This document shows positions 34,633 through 43,323 of a stretch of 64,000 bases of DNA, one piece after another. Position 1 is the stretch's first letter. Each line of letters begins with the position of its first letter. The notes beneath the pieces are model-generated. The model was not told the DNA's origin. It saw only the letters and a program-made list of their open reading frames with translations, and did not search any database. Position numbers and translations under genes: made by a program. This DNA comes from Actinoplanes missouriensis 431 (GTDB lineage: Bacteria; Actinomycetota; Actinomycetes; Mycobacteriales; Micromonosporaceae), in assembly GCF_000284295.1 (NCBI RefSeq), contig NC_017093.1, forward strand, positions 3,534,001 to 3,598,000, read 5' to 3'.

Positions 34633-35146
34633 CGACGCTGCCTGCCGCGCGAGCGGGCAGGCGGTGCAGCGTGACGTCGGTGAGCTGCCCGTCCGCGGCG
34701 GTGGCGGTCAGGTAGGTGTGGAACGGCTGCCGCCGCCGGTCGGTCGGCGACCCCGGGTTGAGCAGCCGCAACCCGCCCGGAGCGACGCTGTCCCAGGGGA
34801 TGTGCGAGTGCCCGAAGACGAGCAGGTCGGTGTCCGGGAAACGGTCCGCGCAGCGCCGCTCCCGCCCGGCCGCCGGACCCGTCTCGTGGACGACGGCCAT
34901 CTGTACCCCGCCGATCTCGGCCCGCGCGATCTCCGGCAGCCGGGCCCGCAGCGCCGGTCCGTCGTTGTTGCCGTGACAGGCGACGAGCCGGGCCGACCGG
35001 GCTTCGAGCAGGTCGAGCAGCGCCACGTCCACCCAGTCCCCGGCGTGCACCACCACGTCGGCCTCGGCGACCGCGGCCCAGAGTTGCTCGGGCAGGTCCC
35101 GGGCCCGCTTCGGGAGGTGGGTGTCGGACATCAGCACGAGTCGCAC
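34598..35146 (-). CDS. Metallophosphoesterase, YfcE/MJ0936-like
   Basis: A 182-residue enzyme with the full metallophosphatase set: SDTHLP (motif I), HAGDWVD (II), CHGNNDGP (III), a His in VVHETGP and FGHSHIPW (V), and LLNPGSPTDRR typical of the YfcE phosphodiesterase group. It should hydrolyse phosphodiesters with two bound metals in the cytoplasm; the natural substrate is unknown. Length agrees with the family (about 165-180). A single gene with its own short promoter space after the terminator at 35163. Confidence 0.93.
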   Translation of the reverse strand: MRLVLMSDTHLPKRARDLPEQLWAAVAEADVVVHAGDWVDVALLDLLEARSARLVACHGNNDGPALRARLPEIARAEIGGVQMAVVHETGPAAGRERRCADRFPDTDLLVFGHSHIPWDSVAPGGLRLLNPGSPTDRRRQPFHTYLTATAADGQLTDVTLHRLPARAAGSVVRPDAGGARPR

Positions 35147-35162
35147 CCGCCGAGCCTATGTC

Positions 35163-35196
35163 CTGAGCGGCGCGCCGGGCCCGGCGCGCCGCTCAG
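35163..35196. terminator. Perfect 34-bp palindrome, probable bidirectional terminator
   Basis: 17-bp arms CTGAGCGGCGCGCCGGG / CCCGGCGCGCCGCTCAG with no loop. It overlaps the stop codon of the leftward gene at 35193 and lies just before the start of the leftward phosphoesterase gene. A looped form would have a shorter stem but remain very stable. Confidence 0.7.
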
Positions 35197-35666
35197 CGTT
35201 TCGCGCCGCCCTCGGCGCCGTCCCCTGAGCCGTCCCCGAGCTGCCGCTTGGCCCGCTCGGCGAGGCTCCCGCCGAGCCTGCCCATGGCCGAGAACGCCCG
35301 CCCGCCGGTCTCCTTGCCGATCTTCCAGGCGGCGTCGACGCCCTCCGCGCCGGTCTCCAGCGCGCGGTCCCGGGCCTGCGCGGCCGCGTCCGTCCAGGCC
35401 CGGGCCCGCACCGACCGCAGGAGGCGCTCGATGCCGAGACGTCCGTGGAAGTCGACGACGGCGTTCGTGACGTGGTTGCGCGAGTGCACCAGCGACCGGG
35501 ACGAGGTGGGGTTGAGCAGCACCTTCGCGTTGGCCGCGGTGGCCGCCGCGTCGAGGCGGGCGAGCAGCTGCCCGGTGCTGCGCGCGATGAGCTCCAGGCG
35601 GTTCTGCCGGGCGGTCCGCAGCCCGACGCGGTGCCGGTTCAGCTCCTCCGGGGTGGTGTTCAGCAC
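35193..35666 (-). pseudogene. C-terminal part of a split gene of unknown function
   Basis: A 157-residue frame starting at GTG 35666, whose start overlaps the stop of the upstream part (GTGCTGA). The sequence (LNTTPEELNRHRVGLRTARQNRLELIARSTGQLLARLDAAA ... VVDFHGRLGIERLL) corresponds, from memory of actinobacterial homologues, to the C-terminal third of a single protein of about 420 residues. The frame of this part continues upstream as LDRVL directly onto the end of the preceding part, consistent with an internal deletion that joined the two out of frame. It might still be translated by coupling. Function of the full-length family is unknown. Confidence 0.6.
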
Positions 35667-36235
35667 CCGGTCCAGGCCTCCTCGATCACCAGGTCCACGC
35701 CGATCATGTCCGCCAGCACCGCGTCCTTCTGGGCGCGCAGCACGTCGTCGACCTTCTGGGCGCGCAGCACGTCGTCGACCTTCTGGTCGATCACCTTGAG
35801 GTACTCGGTGATCTCCTCCATGGTCTGCTTCATCGCGAGCTGCGCCATGAGCCCCGCCGCGCCGGACAGCACCGCCGGGTTGGTCAGCATCGTGGTGGCG
35901 GGGTTGTTCACGATCTCCAGCAGGCCGGTGATCCTGCCGTGGTCGGTCAGCACGGCACGGCTGAGGCCGTCCTGCGAGCCGGTCATCAGCCCGTGCTTCT
36001 GGATCGCCTGGGCGGACTGCTCGCTGAGCTTCACCCAGCGGCCGGAGTGCTCGGCGATCTCAGAAGCCGCTTTCGCGGCCCGGGACCCGGTTCCCAGTAC
36101 GGATCCGAGCCGCCTCAGTCCGAGATCCTGCGACACCGGCAGCCGCTCGGAGACCAGGAACCGCTCGACCATCGCGTGATCGCCGATGATCGCCAGGCCG
36201 TCGCCGTCACTGATCAGCTGAAGTTCATGACCCAT
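35660..36235 (-). pseudogene. N-terminal part of a split gene of unknown function
   Basis: A 191-residue frame (MGHELQLISDGDGLAIIGDH) that resembles the N-terminal half of a conserved actinobacterial protein: FLVSERLPVSQDLGLRRLGSVL, HSGRWVKLSEQSAQAIQKHG, GLMAQLAMKQTMEEITEYLKVIDQKVDDVLRAQK. It carries a duplicated KVDDVLRAQ and stops at VIEEAWTGC, where homologues continue through a helical middle region of roughly 90-100 residues that is absent here. The strong ribosome site and intact start suggest it may still be expressed. Broken state relies on my recollection of homologues and on the frame junction visible here. Confidence 0.6.
35726..35779. repeat. Exact 27-bp tandem duplication inside the split gene
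   Basis: Two identical 27-base copies (35726-35752 and 35753-35779), in frame, duplicating KVDDVLRAQ in a helix. Perfect identity indicates a recent event. Confidence 0.95.
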
Positions 36236-36248
36236 CGTCGGCTCCTGC

Positions 36249-37826
36249 TCAGAAAAGGGGCGTGCGGTTCTGGTAGCCGGTGGCGAGGCGGACGCCGGCG
36301 CGCAGGTTCTTCCCGGTGCCGCGGAACAGCATCAGGTGGCCCGTCGAGGACTGCACCGCGATGACGTCGGTGAATCCGTCACGGTCGAAGTCGCCGGTGC
36401 CGGTGATGTCCCGGAAGCCCGTCAGCCGGCCGATGCCGACCCGCGTCTTGAAGCCGTTCCCCTTGCCGGGGTACAGGTGGAGCGCGCCGGTCTTGGTCAC
36501 CCGGACCAGCAGATCGGCGTACCCGTCCCGGTTGTAGTCGCCGACGCCGGTGAACTCGCTGCGATCCGCCCAGTTGCCGTACGCGACGGCCTTGCGGGCG
36601 CCGAACTTCGCGCCCTTCTTGCCGGGGTAGAGATAGACGTCGCCGTTGCTCATCTGCGTCGCGAGCATGTCGGGATAACCGTCACGGTTGAAGTCGCCGA
36701 TGGCCGTCAGTTCGCGCACGTGCGTGAACTTCTTGTAGAGCACCTTGCGCGTACCCAATCGGCCGTTGCTCGTGCCGGGGTAGAAGTAGAGGACTCCGGC
36801 CGTGCTGCGGGCGACGATGTCCTCGTAACCGTCGCGGTTGAGGTCCATCCGCAGAATGGCGTTCATCGCGGCGAAACCACCGGAGATCGTGGTGCGGTTC
36901 GCCTCGGAGACGTAGGAGCCGTTGCCGGGGTAGCTGATCAGGTTTCCGCTGGACCTGGTGCGGGCCAGCACGTCCGGCCAGCCGTTGCGGGTCCAGTCGC
37001 CGAACTTCGCGGACGGCAGCCGGGCGAAGTCCAGATAATCGTTGTCGATGTTGATGGTGACGCCGCCCCACGTCTCCTTGTGGTCACCGCGGTACTGCTT
37101 CATCCGGCGTCCCGGCGTCCAGTACGACGACGGGATCACCTTGTCGGCGGTGGTGACGACCTGATCCCAGCGGGCGAAGTCCATGTAGTCCGGGCGGACG
37201 TATCCGGCCTTGTTGTAGACGGCCACCTGATCGGCCACGCCGGAACTGACGCTGCTGTAGAAACCGGAGAAATAGCCGTGGTCGTGCAGCCGGGCGGTCC
37301 AGCCCTTCATGAAGGCGAGAACACCGTTACGGCAGGCGGCGTCGTTCGTGCGGTACGCCTCCATGTCGTAGATGAGCACGCTTTCCCGGGACAGCCCGAT
37401 CGCCTTCGCCTGCGCCACCGCGTCATCGGCGATCGCACGGCCCTGAATCTCTGCGTTCGCGTTGTCGATGCGGTTCTTCTTCGTGGTCGTGGTGCAGGTG
37501 GCCTGCGGTCCCACGTACAGCGGGATGAGCCGCCATCCGCGACCGATCTGCTCGCGTACCCAGGAAGCGGTCAGATTGGGCTGCGCGCACCCCCGGTTGT
37601 TGCCGCCGAAATAGATGCCGACGGCCCGATAGGGAGAGGTCAGCCACGCTTTCATGGCGGCACTGGACGGCGCGGTGCAGGCGTCGAATCCGTAGCCCTT
37701 GAACGTGCCCGGTTGCGGCGGGAGGGTGGCGGCGGCCGCGGCGTTCCCGTTCACGAGAGCGAGCGGCGCGACACAGAGCGCGACGACCAGGGCGCCGAGG
37801 AGGCGCTTCCGGTACTTCAGGAGCAT
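36249..37826 (-). CDS. Secreted DUF1906 (glycoside-hydrolase-like) protein with FG-GAP/VCBS repeats
   Basis: A 525-residue exported protein starting at ATG 37826. The signal peptide covers about residues 1-35 (KYRKRLLGALVVALCVAPLALVNGNAAAAA). A DUF1906 domain follows (about 40-245): GTFKGYGFDACTAPSS, AVGIYFGGNNRGCAQPNLT, IPLYVGPQ, SVLIYDMEAYRTND with the acidic residues expected at the barrel active site, as in Rv2525c. The rest is made of repeated FG-GAP-like units with calcium-type loops (MDLNRDGYEDIVARS, GDFNRDGYPDMLATQ, GDYNRDGYADLLVRV, GDFDRDGFTDVIAVQ), a likely propeller for binding. Probably acts on peptidoglycan or another glycan outside the cell. Confidence 0.92.
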   Translation of the reverse strand: MLLKYRKRLLGALVVALCVAPLALVNGNAAAAATLPPQPGTFKGYGFDACTAPSSAAMKAWLTSPYRAVGIYFGGNNRGCAQPNLTASWVREQIGRGWRLIPLYVGPQATCTTTTKKNRIDNANAEIQGRAIADDAVAQAKAIGLSRESVLIYDMEAYRTNDAACRNGVLAFMKGWTARLHDHGYFSGFYSSVSSGVADQVAVYNKAGYVRPDYMDFARWDQVVTTADKVIPSSYWTPGRRMKQYRGDHKETWGGVTINIDNDYLDFARLPSAKFGDWTRNGWPDVLARTRSSGNLISYPGNGSYVSEANRTTISGGFAAMNAILRMDLNRDGYEDIVARSTAGVLYFYPGTSNGRLGTRKVLYKKFTHVRELTAIGDFNRDGYPDMLATQMSNGDVYLYPGKKGAKFGARKAVAYGNWADRSEFTGVGDYNRDGYADLLVRVTKTGALHLYPGKGNGFKTRVGIGRLTGFRDITGTGDFDRDGFTDVIAVQSSTGHLMLFRGTGKNLRAGVRLATGYQNRTPLF

Positions 37827-38232
37827 GGAGTGACCTCTTCGGGCAGTCGTGAGCCCACCGAGGCTGCCAGACGAGCGGACCACCCACCAGGCCCGTTCGG
37901 GTGACAGTCGATCACCGTAAAGGTTCTCCTGGATGTCCGGCGGCGCGCGCAGTATCCTCGTTGGCACCCGCCGTATTTGAGACCGCGGCGGGTGGAGACA
38001 GCACTTCCGGCGGCAACCGGGACTGTTCGTCTGCCGACGCCAGGAGCACCACAGCAACACCCCCGAGCAAGACCGGGACCTGCACCGTTCAGGAGCCGTC
38101 CCGATGTGAGGCCCCGACGCTTCGTCGGCAGCGCGGACTCAGCGAACGCCAGTCGAAACTTGGACTGGTCGAGCTGAGCCGTGCGCATGAGCGGATCTCT
38201 CTCGACCAGGTGGGCCGATAGGGAGAGGACAC
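37827..38232. other. Intergenic region, no convincing gene
   Basis: A 406-base gap between the DUF1906 gene (leftward) and a small membrane protein gene (rightward). It must hold both promoters. A frame ending at 38221 (ERQSKLGLVELSRAHERISLDQV) reads somewhat protein-like at its end, but its upstream part is low-complexity and has no start with a ribosome site, so I do not call it. Confidence 0.5.
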
Positions 38233-38436
38233 GTGGGGCTCGCCATTCTCGAACCGCTGCTGACCGGCGGACCATGGGCATTCGCGCTGGTGGTCTGCGC
38301 CCCGATGATCGCCATCGTGGTCATGTTCGTCTTCGCCATCCTCCGCGTCCCCCGGGACGAGAGCGTCGAGGCCATCAGAGCCATGGCCGACCTGATACGA
38401 GCCTTACGCCCCGGCAAACGCAACCGCCTCCCATGA
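38233..38436 (+). CDS. Small single-helix membrane protein
   Basis: A 67-residue protein starting at GTG 38233 after GGGAGAGG. One or two membrane helices (LEPLLTGGPWAFALVVCAPMIAIVVMFVFAIL), then a cytoplasmic basic tail (RVPRDESVEAIRAMADLIRALRPGKRNRLP). No family recognised. The good ribosome site and hydrophobic pattern support it as a real gene. A GTGCCGG/CCGGCAC inverted repeat at 38450-38483 may end its transcript. Confidence 0.6.
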   Translation: MGLAILEPLLTGGPWAFALVVCAPMIAIVVMFVFAILRVPRDESVEAIRAMADLIRALRPGKRNRLP

Positions 38437-38540
38437 CGCCCGATTCGCGGTGCCGGCCGGGGGCCAAGTGGCGCGCCCGGCACAAAAGTGTCGTACGGAT
38501 GTACGAGAATGTCGTGGGTTCACCCGAAGGAGGCGCATCC

Positions 38541-39512
38541 ATGGATCCCACGGCGCTGTCGTCCGCGCACCTCACTTCTATGATCGGCGGCATGCTGGAA
38601 GACGACAGGTCGGAGGTGGCGGCACTCGTCGCGCTGCTTCAGCAGCCCGGCGCGCGATGGCCGGAGATAACGGCGGACGTCCTGGCGGCGGGCAGCGCCC
38701 TGCCCGTGCTGAGCCGGACCCTCGGCGGGACGGGGACCCTGTTTCCCGACCTTGCCGCTGTTGACGCGGCCTTGGAGGCGGCGGCGGCCGACCTGCGGTC
38801 CTGGCAAGCGGACGGCATCGGCGTTCACACGCTGTTCGACGATGCCTACCCGGCGCGACTGAGGGACATCTGGCAGATGCCCCCGATCGTCTTCACGAGG
38901 GGTTCGCTCGCGGAGGACCGCCGCGCGGTGGCAGTCGTCGGGACACGGCAGCCCACCGACCGAGGGCTCGCCACGGCGGAGTCCGTCGCGTCGGCGCTGG
39001 CGGATGCGGGCGTAACGGTCGTGTCAGGCCTCGCGATGGGGATCGACACCGCAGCGCACACGGCGGCGCTGCGCGCCGGCGGGCGGACGGTCGCCGTGAT
39101 CGGCACCGGTGTCAACCGCTACTACCCGGCCCTCAACCGTGAGCTCCAGGATCGCATCGTCGATGAAGGGCTGGTCCTCAGCCAGTTCTGGCCGGATGCC
39201 GGACCCACGAAACACTCCTTCCCGATGCGGAATGCGGTCATGAGTGGCTACGCCGCTGCGACGGTCGTTGTCGAGGCGGCCCATCAGAGTGGAGCGCGCA
39301 TCCAGGCGCGCCTCGCGCTGGAGCATGGCCGTCCCGTGGTTCTGACCGACTCGCTGCTGGTGCATGACTGGGCCCGCGACTACGCGAAGCGGCCGGGAGT
39401 CGTGGTCGTCAGCGGTGCCGCCGATCTCATCGCCGCCGTGGACGAGATAGTCCGGCAGATCCCTGATGCGAAAAGCGCGCTCGAAGGGCTGCCGCGCTTT
39501 GCCAACCTTTAG
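38541..39512 (+). CDS. DprA/Smf-like protein (SLOG/Rossmann fold)
   Basis: A 323-residue protein starting at ATG 38541, with AAGGAGG upstream. It has an N-terminal helical region and the DprA core: AVVGTRQPTDRG, VVSGLAMGIDTAAHTAAL, VIGTGVNRYYPALNREL, SFPMRNAVMSGYAAATVVVEA, GARIQARLALEHGRPVVL. DprA loads RecA on incoming single-stranded DNA in transformable bacteria, but DprA-fold proteins also occur in nucleotide-sensing conflict systems. The typical C-terminal winged helix of chromosomal DprA is missing. The next gene, a ComF-like phosphoribosyltransferase, overlaps by 47 bases, forming a unit distinct from the usual topA/dprA neighbourhood. Confidence 0.88.
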   Translation: MDPTALSSAHLTSMIGGMLEDDRSEVAALVALLQQPGARWPEITADVLAAGSALPVLSRTLGGTGTLFPDLAAVDAALEAAAADLRSWQADGIGVHTLFDDAYPARLRDIWQMPPIVFTRGSLAEDRRAVAVVGTRQPTDRGLATAESVASALADAGVTVVSGLAMGIDTAAHTAALRAGGRTVAVIGTGVNRYYPALNRELQDRIVDEGLVLSQFWPDAGPTKHSFPMRNAVMSGYAAATVVVEAAHQSGARIQARLALEHGRPVVLTDSLLVHDWARDYAKRPGVVVVSGAADLIAAVDEIVRQIPDAKSALEGLPRFANL

Positions 39513-40271
39513 GGATTGGGCGGCCGCTCAGACCGAGGAGATCCAATCGGTCGAGCTGCAGCGGACCTATCTCCGCAATCCGCTGGCACCGGGCCCGGGA
39601 GTCTGTGCGGTGTGCCGGAGCACCGCCGGTGCGGGATACACCGTGTGCTTTCCGTGCGGTCAGCATCGTCAGGCCGCGCAGGGGTTACTCGCCGATGCCG
39701 TCGCACCCATCGCCTACGCGATCAAACGCACCCAGCACGCCCACAGTCTCGCCGTCTACAAGGCGACACCGCCGTCTGCTCAGGCGAAGCGCAGCCTCTC
39801 TTCCCTCGCGGTCATGTTCATCGCGTTCCACTGGGAGTGTTTGACAGGTGCTGCCGGTGGGCCGTTCACTCACCTCGTCACGGTGCCGTCGACCCGGTCC
39901 CGGCCGGGACCGCATCCGCTGGAGAGCATGGTCGCCGAGCGTGTCGGGCTGCCCGCGCTGCGGCCGATCGCGAATCCGGCTCATCCAGCCGAGGATCGCG
40001 GGTTCCGCACCGATCGTTTCTGTTGCCCCGCGCCGTTCCGGAGGGGAGCCGGATCCTGCTGATCGACGACACATGGACAACCGGTGGCCGTGCTCAGTCC
40101 TTGGCGTTCGCGCTCAAGTCCAGCGGCGCCGGTGGCGTTGCGGCGGTTGTTCTCGGCAGGCACGTCAATCCGGACTACGAGCCGGCCAAGCCACTGATCA
40201 ACCGGCTGCGGAGCGCATCCAGCTTTGATCTTCACCGGTGTGCGCTCGAGGACGCCGCGGTGGGCTGGTGA
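39466..40271 (+). pseudogene. ComF-like phosphoribosyltransferase, frameshifted
   Basis: From ATG 39466 one frame encodes an N-terminal zinc-finger-like CAVCRSTAGAGYTVCFPC, IKRTQHAHSLAVYK and LVTVPSTRSRPGPHPLE, and stops at 40062. Near 40020-40040 the homology moves to another frame: PEGSRILLIDDTWTTGGRAQSLAFALKSSGAGGV, the PRPP-binding motif and C-terminal domain, ending at 40271. Together they would make an intact protein of about 265 residues. Either a one-base change has broken the gene, a sequencing error is present, or a frameshift is programmed. ComF-like proteins use PRPP; their true substrate is unsettled. Position after the DprA-like gene suggests joint function. Confidence 0.8.
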
Positions 40272-40324
40272 GGTGGGCCACTCGGGTGGGAGGGCACGCG
40301 AACGCGGCCGCTAGCGTACGGCGA

Positions 40325-41551
40325 GTGGATCACCTGACTGGGCGTCAACGCTGGGCTGCACTGATCGCGCTCTCCCTGGGTGGCGTCGCGATCGGGCTGA
40401 CCGAGTTCGTGGCGATGGGACTGCTGCCCGACATGGCCCGGGCGCTGCTGCCCGAGGCGTGGGCGCGGTCGAACGCGGACGCCGTCGCTCAGGCCGGGTG
40501 GGTGATCACGGCGTACGCGCTGGGGGTGGTCGTGGGCGCGCCCCTGATCGCCGCGCTCTCCGCCCGGATGCCGCGCAAGCGGCTGGTCCTGTCGCTGCTG
40601 GTGCTGTTCGCGGTGGGCACGTTCGCGTCGGCGGTGGCGCCGAACTTCGAGCTGGTGCTGGTGGCGCGGTTCGTCGCGGCGCTGCCGCACGGCGCGTACT
40701 TCGGCGCGGCCGGTCTGCTCGCGGCGAGCCTGATGGGGCCGGGCAACGAGGCGCGCGGCTATGCGATGGTGCTCGGCGGGCTCACCATCTCGAACGTGGT
40801 CGGGGTTCCGCTGATCACGCACCTCGGGCAGTCGGCGGGCTGGCGGATCGCCTATTCGGTGATCGCGGTGGTCTTCCTGCTCACCCTGCTCGCGGTCTCG
40901 CTGACGGTGCCGGACTCCCCGGCGAAGGAGGGCGGCTCACCCGCCGCCGAGCTGCGGTCGCTGAAGAAACCGCAGGTGTGGCTGGTGGCGGTGACCGCGG
41001 CGGTCGGGTTCGCCGGGTTCTTCGCGGTGAACACCTACATCGCTCCGGTGACGACCGAGGTGACCGGGCTGTCGGAGGGCGCGGTGCCGTGGGTGCTCGC
41101 CGTCTTCGGCCTCGGCATGACGGCCGGCAACTTCCTCGGCGGCGCGTTCGCCGACCGGAACCTGCGTCTCGCGACGACCGCCGGGTTCGCCGGGGTGATC
41201 GTGTCGACGGTGTTCTTCGCGGTGTTCGCGCCGACCACCGTAGGCCTCTTCGCCGGCGCGTTCCTGACCGGCGCGACGTGCATCTTCCTCGGCCCGGCGC
41301 TGCAGGCCCGGCTGATCACCGTCGCGCCCGAGGCCCAGCTGATGGGTGCCGCCGTCAACCAGAGCGCGATGAACCTGGCCAACAGCCTGGGTGCCGCGCT
41401 CGGCGGTCTGGTCATCGCCCGGGGGTACGGCTATCTCGCGCCCGCCTGGACCGGCGTCGCCCTGGCGGTGGCGGGCCTGGCCCTCGCCGGCACGAGTTTC
41501 GCCCTGGACCGCAGGTCGCAGCCGCGTGAGGTGCCCGCCGGAAATCGATGA
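40325..41551 (+). CDS. MFS exporter, drug/sugar efflux type (AraJ-like)
   Basis: A 408-residue transporter with twelve predicted membrane helices. Start GTG 40325 gives VDHLTGRQRWAALIALSLGG. Diagnostic segments: GLTEFVAMGLLPDMA in helix 1, GAPLIAALSARMPRKRLVL (motif A), ARFVAALPHGAYFGAAGLLAASLM (helices 4-5), and a central loop with DSPAKEGGSP. The ALPHGAYFG pattern is typical of the DHA1 arabinose-efflux-like group. It should use the proton gradient to export small compounds; specificity unknown. No adjacent regulator. Confidence 0.92.
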   Translation: MDHLTGRQRWAALIALSLGGVAIGLTEFVAMGLLPDMARALLPEAWARSNADAVAQAGWVITAYALGVVVGAPLIAALSARMPRKRLVLSLLVLFAVGTFASAVAPNFELVLVARFVAALPHGAYFGAAGLLAASLMGPGNEARGYAMVLGGLTISNVVGVPLITHLGQSAGWRIAYSVIAVVFLLTLLAVSLTVPDSPAKEGGSPAAELRSLKKPQVWLVAVTAAVGFAGFFAVNTYIAPVTTEVTGLSEGAVPWVLAVFGLGMTAGNFLGGAFADRNLRLATTAGFAGVIVSTVFFAVFAPTTVGLFAGAFLTGATCIFLGPALQARLITVAPEAQLMGAAVNQSAMNLANSLGAALGGLVIARGYGYLAPAWTGVALAVAGLALAGTSFALDRRSQPREVPAGNR

Positions 41552-41616
41552 CAACCGGTGAAGGGCCCGGTCCCGTCTGAAGGGGTGACGAACGCCGACG
41601 GGAAGGGACGCGGGGG

Positions 41617-42117
41617 ATGCGCGATGGCGCGGAGGAGGAGTACGTCGAGTACGTCACGGCCCGGGTCCCCGTGCTGCGGCGGCTGGCGTACGTCCTGACC
41701 GGCGACGGGCACCGCGCCGACGACCTGGTCCAGCAGACGATCACGACGTTGTACCTGAAGTGGCAGCGGGCGCGGGCCGCCGACAACCTGGACGCCTACG
41801 TCCGCACCATGCTGATCCGCGGCTACGTCGACGAGAAGCGTCTCGCCTGGTCCAAGGTCCGGCTGTTCCGGCACCTGCCGGAGCCCGAGCCGGTCGAGGA
41901 GACCGGCGCCGAGGACCGCCAGATCCTGCGGGCCGCGCTGCGCCGGGTGCCGCGCCAGCAGCGGGCCGTGCTCGTGCTGCGCTTCTTCTACGACCTGCCG
42001 GTCGACGAGGTCGCCGGGATCCTGGGCTGCACCGCCGGAACCGTCAAGAGCCACACCTCCCGCGGGCTGGCCACGCTGCGCCGCCTGCTCCCACCCCGAA
42101 TAGAGGTGCCACGATGA
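41617..42117 (+). CDS. SigE-family RNA polymerase sigma factor (ECF)
   Basis: A 166-residue ECF sigma factor. Region 2 contains FVTAR/LRRLAYVLTGDGHRADDLVQQTITTLYLKW and DAYVRTMLIRGYVDEKR; region 4 reads LRRVPRQQRAVLVLRFFYDLPVDEVAGILGCTAGTVKSHTSRGLATLRRLL. This is the actinobacterial SigE-type (about 170 residues) that is encoded with a membrane partner. The stop overlaps the next start (ATGA), so the sigma factor and its probable anti-sigma partner are co-translated. The -35/-10 target sequences are unknown. Confidence 0.94.
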   Translation: MRDGAEEEYVEYVTARVPVLRRLAYVLTGDGHRADDLVQQTITTLYLKWQRARAADNLDAYVRTMLIRGYVDEKRLAWSKVRLFRHLPEPEPVEETGAEDRQILRAALRRVPRQQRAVLVLRFFYDLPVDEVAGILGCTAGTVKSHTSRGLATLRRLLPPRIEVPR

Positions 42118-43307
42118 CGGAACTCCTGCGCTCGCTCGACGACGAGCCCGACACCCCGTCCACGGTCGACGTCCGTCGGGCGATCGCGACGGCCCGCCGC
42201 ACGCGGCGTGTCCGGCGCGGCGTCACGGGGGCGGGCGCCGCCGTGGTGACGGTGGCGGCGTCGCTCGCCGGTTTCACGCTGACCCGGCCGGCCGCTGCCC
42301 CGGCACCGGTGGCGCCGGCCACGACGGCGGCCCCGACCGGCGCGCCGCGGCCCAGTGCGGCGGCGCCGCCGGCTCTGACCCGGTGCGCGATCAGCCGCCT
42401 CCCGGTGCCGGACAGGGCGCCGATGGCCCTGGTCACCGCCGCCGACCCGACCGGCGAGTGGATCGCCGGGCGGACCTACCCGAAGTCGGGCGGATATCAG
42501 GCGGTGCTCTGGCACGCCGGCACGGTCACGAAGGTGATGCTGCCCGGTGACCTGGAGGAGGCGCTGCGCGACGTCAACGCGTCCGGCACGGCCGTGGGCT
42601 GGAGTTACACGGAGGACGGGCCGGTGCCGTACGCGTACCGGAATGGAAAGATCACCAAGCTGGCGCCGAGCGGCTCGGCGCTCGGGATCAACGACGCCGG
42701 GCGGATCGTCGGGGACGACGACGAAGGGAACGCGGTGGTCTGGGAGTCGGCGGGGGCGACGCCGTCCCGTCTGCCGGCGCCGTCGTCCGCGAAGACCGTG
42801 CAGGCCCGGGCCATCGATCTGGACGGGACGATCGTCGGGAGCCTGGACCTCGGCATCCCGTACATCTGGCTGCCGGACGGCACGCACCGCCGGATGCCGA
42901 TGCCCGAGATCGACGGCAAGCCCGCCGCGGTCGCGCAGGCGTTCGACATCCGCAACGGCTGGGTGACCGGCATGGCCGCCATGAAGCCGGACAAGGGCAG
43001 CCGGGGCAACGCTCCCGCGTACGCGGTGCGGTGGAACCTGCGTACCGGTGAATCGGAGCTGGTGGGGGAGTTGCAGTACCCGGCGGACGCGGTGAACCCG
43101 TTCGGCTGGCAGGTCGGCACCGACCGGGACGGATACGCGGTCCTGCTCACCGGCGAGAAGACGATCCGCCTCCCGGACCTGGCGAAGCACCGCGCCGACG
43201 GCACCGCCACGATCGCCTCGACGCTCAGCGACGACGGCCGGATCATCGCCGGCCAGTCGGACGACCGGACCGACACCATCCAGGCCGTCGTGTGGCGCTG
43301 CCGATAG
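42114..43307 (+). CDS. Probable anti-sigma membrane protein with extracellular HAF-like repeats
   Basis: A 397-residue protein. The cytoplasmic N-terminus (1-37, RSLDDEPDTPSTVDVRRAIATARRTRR) resembles the short sigma-binding part of partners to SigE-type factors; one membrane helix follows (about 38-58). An Ala/Pro/Thr linker leads to an extracellular region of HAF-type repeats (DVNASGTAVGWSYTEDG, GINDAGRIVGDDDEGNAVVWE, AIDLDGTIVGS), likely a beta-propeller. It could sense an extracellular ligand and release the sigma factor, but there is no recognised zinc-binding anti-sigma motif, so the role is inferred from co-translation. Confidence 0.8.
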   Translation: MTELLRSLDDEPDTPSTVDVRRAIATARRTRRVRRGVTGAGAAVVTVAASLAGFTLTRPAAAPAPVAPATTAAPTGAPRPSAAAPPALTRCAISRLPVPDRAPMALVTAADPTGEWIAGRTYPKSGGYQAVLWHAGTVTKVMLPGDLEEALRDVNASGTAVGWSYTEDGPVPYAYRNGKITKLAPSGSALGINDAGRIVGDDDEGNAVVWESAGATPSRLPAPSSAKTVQARAIDLDGTIVGSLDLGIPYIWLPDGTHRRMPMPEIDGKPAAVAQAFDIRNGWVTGMAAMKPDKGSRGNAPAYAVRWNLRTGESELVGELQYPADAVNPFGWQVGTDRDGYAVLLTGEKTIRLPDLAKHRADGTATIASTLSDDGRIIAGQSDDRTDTIQAVVWRCR

Positions 43308-43323
43308 GGAACAATGCCGGTCC

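Noticed and set aside
35163..35196. The 34-bp palindrome as a third copy of the hairpin element of 14.6 and 58.6 kb
   Set aside because: It lacks the TCAGTGTCGTC leader and the central A, and overlaps a stop codon; it is better explained as a terminator.
37901..38221. A 106-residue plus-strand frame in the gap before the small membrane protein
   Set aside because: Only the last 30 residues look protein-like, with no convincing start; probably chance.
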